A stretch of DNA of 64,000 bases from Silene latifolia (lineage: Eukaryota > Streptophyta > Magnoliopsida > Caryophyllales > Caryophyllaceae). Made by a program: the position numbers and the translations under genes. Shown here one piece after another: positions 37,675 through 50,529 of this stretch; positions within the stretch are counted from its first letter, which is position 1; each line of letters opens with the position of its first letter. The notes under the pieces are model-generated. The model ran no database searches. It was not told the DNA's origin and saw only the letters and a program-made list of their open reading frames with translations. Location: assembly GCF_048544455.1 (NCBI RefSeq), contig NC_133538.1, positions 23,174,469-23,238,468 on the forward strand, read 5' to 3'.

Positions 37675-40600
37675 TTGGTTGTTGTGGGATGAGGAGTAAG
37701 CCAAGGGGAAGTGGGATAATTGGTTTTTGCTTCTTACTTTTACTGAATTGACTATTGGTGGCCATGGTATGGGGAGTTGGAATATTTCATTTAACTGTTA
37801 CTAAAGATAATACGGAGTACTATCTTATTACTTGAGTAGACATGGAACAGTTGGCTTATTGGAATACTCATATTAATTTTGTATTACTTTTATTTTCCGA
37901 AACAAGGAGGGGTCATTCTGTGGGTCTAATTTTGGAATTTAATTTCTTAGCTCCTTAAAATCCCAGCAAACTAGCTACATTGCTACATTTTCGAATGTTA
38001 ATTAAGTTCTTTTAAGAACAATTTCATCTAGAATATAAACTCAGTTTACCATCAAACTACTGTTCGAATTTCGAATCCAGTTCACTTGCGTAACGTTTTA
38101 CGAGCTCGAACCCGTTCTTCGAACAGAACTGAACCCCGAACCATGTGACCTCGTTAAGGAATATTATTTGGCACTTCTGAGTAAGTTTTAAATACTTCCA
38201 AGTTTAAAGAGCTTACCTTAGAAACATACAGGTGCGCTGGTTGGCACAAGAAGTCAGGCAATTGGCCAATACAAGACAGATCACTGTGCTGAATGGTAGC
38301 TCTGGCGGAACTGGTACAAGTCAACAGTTGGTTTATTTAAATTGTTCATTCAGAATTTTGCTGCCCAGACATTTTATTAATCTTTTAATTTCAATAGATG
38401 TTTCCTCTCTTATTCTTCCTGCTGCAACATTGGGTGCTCTGGGATATGGTTATATGTGGTGGAAGGTAAGTTGCAGCCATCAAAAATTTCCTCAATTTGG
38501 CAATATTTTTCATTAATTTTTTATTAGAATTTCGTGAGAGGAAACCTTACGAATCTTTTGTTGCTAAACTTCAGGGTGTTACGTTCTCTGATCTTATGTA
38601 TGTTACCAAAAGCAATATGGCAGCTGCAGTAGCCAGTTTGACACAAAATTTGCAGAGTGTTAATGAAGCTCTTGAGGTGAGCTGCCATTGTTTCTAAACT
38701 TGATTTTAATAGTTTTATCTGTTTCTGATCCTTGATATCTTTCACAAAATTCAACAATATCCACTAATGTCATTTTGTTATCCTATAAAGTCATGACTAA
38801 TTATGTTTGGTGCCCATGTCTACTGCAATAATATTTTCCGTTTTTCCTTCTTGCATTTTTTGTTCTGCAGAAAGCAAAGAAACATCTATTGCAAAAGGTA
38901 CAGAATCTTGACGGGAAGATAGATGAGCAGAGAGAGTTGTCAAAGATGATTATGACTGAGGTGCACCTTGAATATTTTCACCATTCTGCTGGTCATTGTC
39001 CTAGTTTGCTTCCAATATCATAGATATGTTGAATATGTCTTCTTCTTTCTAAAACTCTTTAGGAGTTGTATGATTGCTCAATAGCTAGCATGGAAACTGA
39101 GTTTCCTCGATAAGTTTGTATTGTTATAGTGTAGAAGAAAATGAATCATAGTCTATCATCTAATTCACATTCTCTCTCTAACAGGTTTGTGGTGCTCGTG
39201 GAGAATTGATAATGGTCAACGACGAGCTTCACTATTTGACAGAGACAGTTGGCAAATTGGTAGGTGGCATAGATGCATCGTAACAGCCTCTTATTTCCTG
39301 AACTTGCTGTTCTGATTGAATAATACACACTGCACATATATTGGATGCTTCCTGTCAAGTTCATATGTTTCTTTTAAGTGCCGTTTTAACTGTTCTCACC
39401 CTCTTAGTCGATGTAGGTTATCTTTTTGCTCGGAGTATTAGCTAGTGGTAATGAGGTATGGAGGGTACCATATCCTGAGTTTTGATAATTGGCACCAACA
39501 ACACAATAATAAATAAAATCTAAGTTTGTGAAATAGGAACCTTTTAACCACAACGCGGAGTTAAAGAAACAATAGCCATATCCATTACTAGCTGAGACAC
39601 TGACATATTTTTGGTCTGATTAATCTCTAGATAATGGTAGGTGAACATGTTAATTATTGGTTAGGGTACATTTGGTTTCTTTAGCAGTTTTGTTTACTTC
39701 AACTGGTAGTAATTCTGTGTATGAATGCTGTGTATCATGGTCTCATTAGCAATTAACGTAGCGTACCTTGTCACATGGACTCGCATAATGATGCAATATA
39801 CTGTCATTTTTTTTTTCATTCATATCAAAATGTTACGTTCTAGCACCAGATTATCAGTTGGGTGATCGTGTAGATTATTTGATGGCCTAGAATCGGTGAT
39901 AGCAGTCAATATCAGCCAACTGACTGCCACATGAATCTGTGATGGCCAAATATAGTAAATTTTGAAAGCTCTTTTACTATCAGAAGATATTGACACCTTA
40001 CATAAAGGCTGATATTAGGGTCATGTGTTGCAGTAACTATTACGTACATTCATGCATGTATTGATCCTCTATGATTCATTTGGTTCTACATTTACTGACC
40101 GTCTAATCAATCGTGTTTATACTGTCCTATATTACTGCAGGAGGACAAGATGATTGAGTTTGACAAAAAGCAGGTAGAGCAGCTTTCTCATGACATTTGA
40201 TTAACAGTTTATGATATTAGCTTGCATGAGAAAATGACTGGGAGTTAAAGCCTTACTGATCCAACATTTATGAATCCATAAATCATGAAATCAGTACACT
40301 ATACACTTGGCATTTGTAAGACTCAAATCTTTACAGCTGGCTTGGTGGGTAGATATTCGTGAGCTAGGAGTGACACACGTGGTAATACAGGAAAGCGAAT
40401 AATGTATTTATTTGCTTACTGATTGACAAACTTTGTGAACAAAGGAAAGATGGGACACACAATTCTTTTTTCCCCTTCTTTTAGCTGGCCATTTTTATGA
40501 CTTTTCTTTCAATCAAATCAATTACAAATGTTTGAAAGAATACCTTTTCTCACTTTCATTCCCTTCCTTTTTCGTACTGCATGCTCAGTGGCACAAGTTG

Positions 40601-43600
40601 TTGCGTACTTCTCCTCTACAGCTACTCTATATACTGATTTCTACTTTTAACAGACTCTTACACTTATGGGTGTGGACTACTTGGTACAATTTGCCGAGGG
40701 GAAGTTTACCAAGATTCCTTCGCTAACTCAGGTATGAGCTACTTGTATGGGTAGCATGATAGATTCTGTTTGTGTTTCTAGTGTTTGAATCAGGTTTACA
40801 AAATTCACTCGTGTAACCTAACATGAATCAGTTTCTGATTTGTAAGCCTTTTAGTTTGAGTGAATTCGCAAACAGTGAGCCCAATTTCACGTTAATATCA
40901 TTAAATTATCAAAATTTCTTGATTTGGAACTAAATGCCATACACGGAGGTTTCAATCTACAAAATATTCTGTCCTCTTGGTTTGATGATGAAGATGAATG
41001 AAATAAATGAAAGGGAAGATTAATTTAGTATTTAGAAAGGTGAAAGAGATGTAAAGGAAAAAAAGACAACAGAGATGATGCAAAAAGAAAAAAATAAGTG
41101 TGAGTGACATCCATTGACCCTTTATAACAACAACATTACCCCAGAGCTTGAGTCGGATGTACGCAGCCTTACCCTTGTGTTAACAACACAAAGAGGCTGT
41201 TTCCGAATGACCCAAGATGAAAATTGCGTCGAGAACTGTACTGAAGAACTGCTACTTCACAATAGAAAGAAGAGCCGCCAATTTAGTGAGCCATTGTGCT
41301 TTATTCCATCATCATCCAGAACCAAAGAGTAATGCGTCTTTGGTTCCATTGGAAATGGAATAATCCATTGACCCTTTATATAGATCAAAATTAAAGTAAT
41401 AACAAAATTTATGGCTTGTAATTGGATTATTATATACGATTCTATGATTTAAGCTATTTTTCTTAAATATAATTTTGTTTTCAATTTTTAAAAAGCAAGT
41501 GTACTAGCATTACAGATTCCTGTATTATGTTTATTTTAATACTCCGGGCGTATTGGATACTCCGTTAAATGCGCCACCTTCTGTCAACATGATTGAATTT
41601 TACCCAAGTGTTATCTCGAAATGGATATGTGGCTGCTTCGGTGTTATTGCTTCTGCTCTATTTGTGCACTTGCTGTATATCCCGCGTATATATGTTAACT
41701 AATGCTTGTGCATCCTTTGTAGCTTTTGTGGCATATTTTGTGATATGTGAGATCTGAAAGCTCATGTGTATGAACTATCTCAGGAATTCAGAAGTGCTGG
41801 GACATCTCGCGATCTGCTCCCATCTACAGAAAATCTTGGCCTCCAGGTAAATTAACTTTTTTGAGGTAAAAAGGGTTTCCGTCAGAAACTAACTCCCTCC
41901 ATTCACATGTTCTCTTCCTGTATTCCTTTTTGGAAATTCTCTTTTCTTTTTCTTACTGTTTCTATTTCTTCTAGTTTTGTAAGGTTGGTTTCACCTTTAC
42001 ACAACTATCCTTTTAAATACCTGGTATTTACAAAACAGAATTGCTTTTCATATACAGCTTTTACTAAATCATATACATTGTTTTCACTATTCTTCCCTTC
42101 AAAAAAGAAAAATAAAATGTTTCCTTTCTCTCCTTCTCAAAACCTAGTTAAATTGCTCACAAATTCTTCAACTATGGATCTTAATTTGCATATCGAACAT
42201 TTAAGAGAAGGGTATGATGTAGAAAAATTATGGAAAAAAGTAGAGTAAAACGTGTCCATGAAAGAGCAATGATGTTCCATTTTGGTCCACATTTTTTTGT
42301 TCCTCCATTTGAGAACTTTCCTTATTTGGCAAACATTAAGGGACTAAAACACCAACGTATCACCTTAAATTACTCACATTAGCAAAACAATATTTAGTTA
42401 GCATTCTAATTATACTTATCCTAACTCCTCCTAACCCCCACCCCAAACTCCACACTCACCTACCTCCACCTCTGCCCCGGCCAACCAGCACAACCCCCAC
42501 CCACCGTCCTGCCCCCCGCACACACGCACTCACCCTACCGGCCACCATTACACTCACCATTGCCGACAACTCCACCCATACCATCATCGAAACCCCATCC
42601 CACCTTAATAACCACCTTACCCAAACTCTAGAAAACCCCGATGAGGAAGGGGAAGACGGCTAACCTAGACTACAAGGTGGGAGGATGACGACGACTAGGT
42701 AGTAGGGTGGCGGCGGTGACTTATACACCATCACGAACGGAAAGTTCCATCTTCAATTGTGACCTCAACTCAAATCTATAAAGAGATGAACGTTATTTTT
42801 GAAAACTACTGTTACTATGGCGTTGTCCGACCTCAGTCGCTTCAAAGGGTGATCATCTATGCCGACATAGTTGTCGGTGCGACAGCAGCGTTGCTAGTGC
42901 GGTTGTGCATGCTGGGGTGTAGTTGGGTGTGGTCAGGCGAGTTTGGTGGTGGTTGTGATGGAAGGGTGGTGGAGGTACGGTGTAAGCGTGGTGGTGGTGG
43001 TGGGGTGGTGGTGTGGAGGGTGTTTTGGTAGGAGTGTGGATGATGTTTCATTGTTTGGTGGAGGGGGTGAGATTAGTGCCTAATATAAGATGGGTTTAGT
43101 TTAACAAGACACGAGTAATCCACTTTCTTAAGAACCTTGCCCAAATCAAATGGGAGGAACATATAGATGTGGAGGGAGTATATGATTTAGTAAATCGGTA
43201 TATGCAAGAGCAACAAATATGTCATTACTCAAGTAACTAAACTCTCATAATTGATGTTATAAACATTAATAACTCCAGCTACTTTCATCTTTTTCCTCAC
43301 TACCTTACCCGTTTGACCACCACCAACCAAACCTCCCTGCACCCACACAAAGGTTTATCTCCGGACAAATCTCCTGGCCATCGCAGGCCACATTGCCGCT
43401 TGTACCTTATTCAGAGCTCAATTTCCCCGCTTTATGGCCTGCATCTCCACTGTCTCCCTCTTTGACTTTCATTTTCTCCCTTTATTGAGCTCCACTTTCT
43501 TCTTTGTCTACTCTCACTTTTCTGACCTCCAATCCTTCCCTTTTGTGATCACATCCTCCTCAAACCTCTCTCTATCACATCGCATTTTGAAATTTTAGAT

Positions 43601-45159
43601 TTTTGCTTCTTAGATCTACAACCGCATGATTTGATTTTTTTTCTTTCTAAAATCTAACCTCACCTGACTACTTGTCGAAAAATTTCTAGCCTAAAAATGG
43701 TTTTGAAATGAGGCAACCTTTAGGCAGTGCTTGACAAAAATACAAAATCTGAAAAATATTGATTGGTACATGACTCCATGATATTAAAATGGTTCGATCA
43801 CATAATGCGTAGTTGCACTCTAAGCTGGGGTCTTGTGTGTGATAAAGGGGGCCGTAATGCGAAGTGGTGTGCGGCGGTGTACATTAGGCCTTGTGTGGGG
43901 CACAATTTTGACTGGAAAGGGAAAAGGTGGTGGATTTCCACTGTTTACAAAAGTGGGGTTGGAGGGAAATGGTGTCCATTTTCTTCCCTCCAAGCCATAC
44001 TAGAACCCTTTCAAATAGCAAACTTTGGAAGAAAAATGATTCCCTCCTTCCCCTCTCCTCATGTACTTGCATACAGACAAATAGTTAATACTTAATGCCA
44101 TAGGTTAGTCCTCAATATGTTGAAATTTGTTTCCTTTTGAGATGAGGTTGACTTGTTTTATTTTGGGTCAAGGCTTTGTTGTTGATGACTTCTGTTTGCT
44201 GCATTTCTTTATTTTCTTACCTGAACATCATATGAAGCATTCAATAATGTTCTGTAACATTTTTTCCTGGTTCTCACAGGGACTCATGTCAATTACGGAG
44301 GAGAAAATTAGCAAGGACCAGCAAAAAGGAAACTTGATGAGGTTTAAACATTTAATAAGTTCTTGTATCACCTCACTTTATATTCTCTCATGTCCTAATT
44401 GTTAGCACCTGGTCAACCACATATTGCTTATTCGACCTTGGCAGGAATACGATACTTGGGTGTTTAAAATGTATTCGTTGTTTAATCTGACCATACATCA
44501 AGGGAAGCGATCTTGGAATCCAAAATAGTAGAATATTATCCTTTCTCAGTGCTTGAATTAGTATATACGCGGTTTCGTAAAGTAGATGCTGTTGGGATTT
44601 TATAGAGGCCTTCAGAATGATATTTGTTTGCTTACATGACCTTCATAAGTGATAACAAAAAGGGATGATATGTAGGAAGTTTGCTATACAAGCTGTAATT
44701 AGATGGAGGGAGACATGTATCCTCTATTCCCTTGTACAATATTAGTGGTTGGCCAATGTGTTTTATCCATAAGTTAACTTTCGACATCTAATTTTCATCT
44801 CCTCAAAGCTTCTGTGAAATAGCCCCATTAATCTTTTCAGAAAATGACATTGATTAGCTCAAATATTGTACGAAGGGAATCCAAATTAATGTTGTGGTTC
44901 GTTATTTGATTTTGTTCAAACAGATTCAACCAATCTATTTTGCGAACAACCTCCTCCATTTTCATTGGGTGATATGGGTTGTAGATCAGCTTACAAAACT
45001 CTAAACCATGCAAACATGATCGGCCGGGGTTGATATCCTCGAATAATCATTTGTCATAATATGTCTTGTGTTGATGTCGTTTCCTGTGTCTCAGTGATTG
45101 TTGAATGCTTTCATTGGGTTCTTTGCAGGTTATCCTCACCCAAGGTTGCAAAGGTCTAA
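34742..45159 (+). CDS. DUF1664 family membrane/coiled-coil protein, 13 exons
   Basis: Host gene, predicted 289 residues. Exons: 34742-34796, 34939-35000, 35108-35176, 38232-38313, 38398-38465, 38575-38676, 38871-38960, 39185-39259, 40141-40173, 40654-40731, 41784-41846, 44280-44341, 45129-45159. All introns are GT-AG and the phase holds throughout. Residues 9-28 form a hydrophobic N-terminal segment (IVFIVGAGYTGTILL). Residues 63-85 include RWLAQEVRQLANTRQITVLN; 94-111 are a second membrane segment (LILPAATLGALGYGYMWW); about 125-215 are probably coiled coil. This layout is that of the plant DUF1664 family, whose function is not established. Introns 3 (3.05 kb) and 11 (2.4 kb) are long and carry repeats. 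The last two exons are less conserved in the family, so the C-terminus is the least certain part. Confidence 0.9.
37636..37671. repeat. Poly(T) tract in intron 3 of the DUF1664 gene
   Basis: A run of about 36 T. It could be the A-tail of a minus-strand retroposed sequence or a plain microsatellite. I could not define a body or target duplication for a retroposon. Confidence 0.6.
41892..43179. mobile_element. Putative Stowaway/mariner-like element in intron 11
   Basis: Left end ACTCCCTCCATTCACATGTTC and right end, read on the opposite strand, ACTCCCTCCACATCTATATGTTCC form imperfect inverted ends next to TA. CTCCCTCC ends with TA target sites are the Stowaway hallmark, but 1.3 kb is long for a MITE. 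It may be a composite or a decayed larger element. The centre has a C-rich stretch (42420-42540) and a G-rich one (42900-43070). Confidence 0.45.
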
Positions 45160-45952
45160 AAGAGGAGGCGTTTCTCAGATTCCTTCAGAGGAAGGACACC
45201 TTATATATTATGGAGAATAAGGTTTGATCACCGTGTTTATTACTAAGCAGGCAGACTGCAGGAATGAAATCATTATGCATGACCATCCATGGTTTCTTCT
45301 GTTGCCTACTTGAATGAATGTTTTCGGTTGATCTATACTATTTAGTGTTAGTTTCTTCTGAGAAAAGATGTTTTTGTTTTTTTTTGTTTTTTTTTTTTAT
45401 CTTTGGTTGGGCAATATATCTGACAATGACCGTGCTATTGCTGGGCACAATGTTGCGTGATACTTTTGAGATCAAAATATTTGAATATCATCTTCGAGTA
45501 AAAAAAAAATTTATTTCAATTTTGGGTTTTTTGCAAAAGAATTGATGCCCTCTGCTTCAGTAACGTAACACCTTCAGTTCATATCCAGTATGCACAAGTA
45601 TTTAAGAACTATATCAAAAATACTGGAGTAATATCTTATTGTTTTTTTTTATTTGTCTTTGATGTGCAAATGAAAGAGAGCACAAATATTGATATGTCTA
45701 ATCTTACTTCTTAATTCTATTAATATACAAAATGGAACCTATTTTTGAATAGGAGGGAGTACGGTTTTTTATGTGGTGATACATCAGTGACTGAGATTAG
45801 CAATCTGAGTAGATACACAGGTTGCATAATATACTTAAATACTTGGGGAACTTTCTTTTTGTGAATTATAACGCGTAAACACAAGTGAACGGCAAAATGA
45901 TACAACAATGTCTACCCGTTCTTTCTGATGACCCAAAAGGGAAAAAATCATA
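45160..45952. other. Intergenic spacer between convergent genes
   Basis: 3' flanks of the DUF1664 gene and of pectate lyase, about 0.8 kb. It has T-rich tracts and a GGAGGGAGTACGG motif near 45751 like a Stowaway end. No gene seen. Confidence 0.5.
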
Positions 45953-48416
45953 TTAGCAAGGTATGTTAGGTATGCATTTCAATGGTCCAGCAAAGCGGGT
46001 CATCCTCCCCGTAAATCTACCAGGTGTGCTTTTCACCATCTTATCTGCAAATTGTGTAGTTTGAAGACTACCCGACTGTTTAAATGTTGCTCCATTTAGC
46101 AATACGTCGTCCTTCGATGTCCATACCCCGCTATCCCATGGTGAGTCCGGTCTCATCCTGTGGGTAACCTGCAAAAGTTACCAGGTTTAAACTATATAAC
46201 ATTCGATTTTGGTGAAAGACCAGCCCAAGTACTGTGTACTTATAGATTATATATTTAGAAGTCAAGTCTCACATGGGAGACCGTGTCATATAAGTTGCGC
46301 AATGCACACGGACACACGGTACATACCTCCTTAGCAAAGTCATTGTATGGTGCGATAAATCGGTTGCCCTCGCTGATAATGGTAGGATTCTGGCTGCCAC
46401 CAATGGCGTACATTTCCCAGTGAGTGTAGTCATTGTTAACTACGTGAAAGAATCCCCATCTACACCTTGGCATCCTTTGCACCATACCCTTCCCAAAGTG
46501 AGTATATGCTATTGTTATTTGCATTTTTCTGTCCATGAAGTCGGTATCTCTTGCCCCAAATAAAAAAGCCTGTAAAAAAAAAGGCCATCAACTTTAGTTG
46601 GCTTTTGAATGTGGTAGCCCTGCATTATTTTCAGAAGATGGGAAACTTGGGTAAGACCGTCTCATATAACACTTACATTTGTTGGTATGGGGTGTAGAGT
46701 CGGAGATTTATCGCTTGAATAAGGAATATTGGCTGGACCATCTTGGATTAAATGATTTTAAGGACGATCTCTATGGAGGTTGCTAAATGCTAATGACTCT
46801 GATATGGCAAAAAAATACTTCCCTGGTGTTTTTTTCGGTTCTCGGATAGTTCTAGTTCTGGTTTTGTTTTGTTTGAAGCAAACGTCATGGTTATCGTATT
46901 GTGTCCTGTACTCTAGTGCCGTTCCCTGGCATTTTATGCCATGAAAACTACTTAGAAAAAGACTCGCTTGTGTCACTATTATATAAAGATGATGTGCAAA
47001 ACAAGTTTGTGAAAATGTCGGAAGAAATATTTTTTTTTTTTTTGAAATTAACTAGTGGGATGCTGGAAGGGGAGCCTTGGCGCACCGGTTAAGGTGTTGC
47101 TTTGTGACCATGAGGTTCTGGGTTCAAGTCCTTGGAACGGCCTCTTGCCAAAATGGCAAGGGAAGGCTTGTCCCAATTACACTGTTGTGGTGGGACCCTT
47201 CCCCGAACCCTCGCCTAGCGGGGACGCCATCGTGAACTGGGCTGCCCTTTTTCAACTAGTGGGATGATGGGATCACAAGTTTAAAAAAAATTGTCTGAAG
47301 GAATCATGTTACCTTGTCATGGTTGGTCATATGGCAATTAGAGATGGTGATGGCAGTTGAGCCCTGGATAGCATCAATAAGACCATCAGCGCATTTGGAA
47401 AAGGAGCAGTGGTCGATCCAAATATGATGTGATCCGAAAATTGATATGGCATCACCATCACTCCTTGTCCGAAACCCGAAATGGTCAGCCGAATCCCTAA
47501 TTAAGCCTCCATTACCTGGGACTATATTTCTAAACTTGAGACCATGGACGATGACATTCTCAACAAACTGAAGTGTAAATCCAGCACCGCCTTCTATGAC
47601 CACATTTGAACCCCGACCATCAATTGTCTTGTTGCTACTAATTATGAGCTCTTGGTTGAGCCTTATGGTCATGTGGGCTGAAAATATGATCCATAGTGCC
47701 CCATCACGAGTCACTGCATGGCGTAAGGTTCCAGGTTTAGGGTTTACCATGTCGTTGTCTGAAGAGTCGGTTACTACATACCTTGGACCGAGGATTCCCC
47801 CGGTTGTCCCACTCCCAAACCCGAGGGCACATTTGGCCAACTTCTTTCGGTTGTTTGCCCAATTGGGATTGCATCGCCAGCATTCGTCAATAGGGTTTGT
47901 GTATAGGCAGCTTCGTCTGTATTTCCTAGCCAAAACCCTCCTTGTATTGTTCAATCCAATATTTTGTAGGAGTCTGGCCATGAGAGACACGCAAATGTGT
48001 TAGACGCAGCATGATATTTTTGCTTCATAACCTATTCTATTTTTACACAATCGAGATAGGAAAACAATAACAAATATGTGAACCGTGCGTCATGTAAGTG
48101 CATGCATGACTTCTTTAAAACATATATCAGGAGCGTTATAGATAATAATAAAAAGGGCAGATGGTTCTGAAATGTCATAAGTGTTTTTTGTCACAAGCAA
48201 GAATATCGGTTAGATTAAAGCTCACTTTGTAGCCCGAAGTTTGATGTGGTTTGTGACATTAAAAGGGTGAGGGTGATACGCAGCTTCATTGCGCAAGGCA
48301 GCTTCTTTTGCTCTCATTTGCCAGTATGTGTCTGATTCCCATGTCTTGTTTTCTGCTACCGTTGATATGAATAATACCAAGGAACACAAGAGAAGAAAGA
48401 AACCTTCCTTCTCCAT
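45953..48416 (-). CDS. Pectate lyase, LAT56/LAT59-like, 4 exons
   Basis: Secreted polysaccharide lyase family 1 enzyme, predicted 436 residues, cleaving demethylated pectin in the cell wall by beta-elimination with calcium. Exons (minus): 48416-48226, 47973-47313, 46569-46327, 46168-45953; all GT-AG and in phase. A signal peptide ([16 protein letters not shown]) is followed by a Pec_lyase_N-like stretch ([19 protein letters not shown]). The core then has [61 protein letters not shown] and [25 protein letters not shown] at residues 316-321 holds the catalytic Arg region, followed by [21 protein letters not shown]56/LAT59-type genes are commonly pollen-expressed, so a pollen role is plausible but unproven. 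The segment before the active site ([16 protein letters not shown]) departs from the usual form. Confidence 0.93.
47069..47253 (+). mobile_element. Au-type SINE in intron 2 of the pectate lyase
   Basis: tRNA-derived SINE of about 185 bp: GGGGAGCCTTGGCGCACCGG at the start holds box A, GGTTCAAGTCC at 47121-47131 is box B, and the tail is CTGCCCTTTTT. This is the layout of the plant Au SINE. Target duplications of 17 bp with one mismatch flank it (47050-47066, 47254-47270; AACTAGTGGGATGNTGG). It is antisense to the host gene. Confidence 0.92.
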
Positions 48417-49078
48417 GTATTCTTTTTATTGAGTTGAATTAACCACCAAATTGTTGGGAATTTGACGGAATTATTATGGTTAATTCTCCTAGTCTTAAAA
48501 TTAAGTTAATAAAGCTTCATTTATTTTGAAAATGCAAATTAAATGAATCAAAAATAGATAAGACAACAGGTTGGCAATTTGGGATATGTACCAAAAATTG
48601 GTTGGCGGGAACCTTACTAGCTAAACATTACAATTGTATTTTAAGGTGGATTAATAGGATTGACAAAATAACAGTTCTTTAGCTAAATTTAACTAGAAAA
48701 AAATAAATAAGCATATATTTATTTTGCAAACAAATAAAAATTTAAAACAACCATCTATAAAAAAATATACTTACCAAAAAATAACTTGAAAATGTGAAAT
48801 TAACAAAATTTTCTCGCATGAAACTCTTTAAACAAATTTATCTAGTTATATTTTACTAAGAAATTCGCATTCTAGCATAAGTAGAGGTTAACTTGAGTAC
48901 CGTAAGTAATGAAACCAAGATTTTACTTTTGGAATAAAAACCAAGATTAACTTTTGTTGTTTTCAGAGGCGCAACAGCGATAAAATCAAAAATTTGTCTG
49001 AAAAATATAAGGTAAATGGAAAAATCATGAATATACCAAGTAATTTTTTACTCCGTATTTTATATTAATACCTGCAAG
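48417..49078. other. Upstream region of pectate lyase
   Basis: AT-rich 5' flank, presumed promoter of the minus-strand gene. I see no unambiguous TATA box position and no other gene. Confidence 0.4.
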
Positions 49079-49744
49079 TAGACCTGGCAAAAGTAGACCG
49101 AGCCCGAAAAATCGATCGAAATTAACTGAATCGATACCTGACCGTACATCCGTAAGGTATAACTGAAGTTCATCCCGAAACCTGAATCTACCTGAATTGA
49201 TTCGTAATCGAACTGAATTTGTAATATCCGAAATAGACCCAAGATCGAATGAACTTGAACTGTTTCAACCTAATCTGAACCGAAATATACCTGAAACGAT
49301 TTTAACCCGTATATTAATGACTGAAACCAACCATTGAAACCTGAAATGAATCGAATGTAGTTGGACGTCACCATTTTGGGTTTCTTTTTGTACATGAGTG
49401 TCACCCATTTGGCGTCCCTGAATTAATATTATATCTTAGTTATAAAAAAAATATTGTATATTACTTATTAAAAAAAATTATTTGTATTATATTATCCGAT
49501 GTTTTGAATAAAGACCTAATCCCTTGACATCCGATCTGGATATGATCTGACTCGAATCTCATCTGCTCTGATATTGACCCGACTCGAACCTTATTTGCTC
49601 CGATATTCACCTGACTCGAACTTGCATCGACCCGAAATATCAACAACCGACCGAACTGAAATTGAAAATAAAGGTCCGCCGAAATAACTCGATCCGAAAT
49701 AAACCGAACCGAAACTGATCTGATTGACCCGTTTGCCACCTCTA
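49079..49744. mobile_element. Non-autonomous hAT element (MITE)
   Basis: 666 bp with 13-bp imperfect inverted ends (TAGACCTGGCAAA and, reversed, TAGAGGTGGCAAA). It is flanked by identical 8-bp target duplications CCTGCAAG (49071-49078, 49745-49752). TAGNNGTGGCAAA ends plus an 8-bp duplication are the hAT signature. The interior is full of degenerate GACCCGAA/AACTGAA-like words and has no transposase. Confidence 0.9.
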
Positions 49745-49752
49745 CCTGCAAG

Positions 49753-50529
49753 TGGGGAATTAACCCATGTTAAACCCCCATATTGGTACTAATAATAAAT
49801 TAAGGTCGAAAAAAGATGCCAAAACATTAAGAGAGTATTTGACAATAATAATTTAATTTAATATGCGTCATTTTCAATTTAGCGAAGTGAAATAAAAATT
49901 TAAAATTCAATTCTTTGTTTGGTGAGTCAAGAGATTTTAAAATACAAAATTGAAAACTTGAGAAAATATTCAATTCCAGAATTTTATGTACTAAAAAATA
50001 ATAAGTGTAATAATAATTAAATGAAAAAAATTCTCAAACCTGTTGTGAAATAAAGAAGGTTGAGAATTATAGAGAGACGGTAGAGAGAAAATACGGGAGA
50101 TAAATGTAGGCGGTATGACTATGGAAATAATAATGAACGAAAATTCTTATTGGACATAATAAGATTAGTCGTGGCGTGATGACGATCACTACCCTAAAGT
50201 TGAATTTGCCCCGCTCGATACACACGACCTCTTGGCAACCAACCCCAGGAATACACGACATCCGAGCCTAAGGTGTGCGACAAAGACTGAGAATGAAAAT
50301 TACTTACATAATGTTGCCCAATATCAGCGTAAGAATATAATAAGAAAAATATTTAGAGAGAGATAAGAGAGGTTGGTTTTTTGTGTATAGAAGTGATGAA
50401 GTAAAGGAGTATTTATTTTGAGGAAGGATGCAGAAATAATTAATTGTTGTCTCGTAAATAGGATTTGGAAAACAACACCCTGTGGACATGGGCTACCTGC
50501 GCGCCAAGCCAATATGTGGACGCACAACA
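49753..50529. other. AT-rich intergenic sequence
   Basis: No gene or clear repeat border seen. Short minus-strand open frames such as 50067-50261 have no recognisable features. Confidence 0.4.

Noticed and set aside
37353..37704. Minus-strand open frames with poly-Lys next to a T run
   Set aside because: The Lys run is a translation of the poly(A) complement inside intron 3; no other coding evidence.
42759..43051. Gly/Val-rich and Pro/Thr-rich open frames in intron 11
   Set aside because: Low-complexity G-rich stretch inside a probable transposon; frames open on both strands.
47069..47140. Functional tRNA gene
   Set aside because: Boxes A and B are present, but the sequence continues as an Au SINE with target duplications and cannot fold as a full tRNA.
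47055..47267. 70-codon open frame antisense to pectate lyase
   Set aside because: It is the Au-type SINE, not a protein gene.
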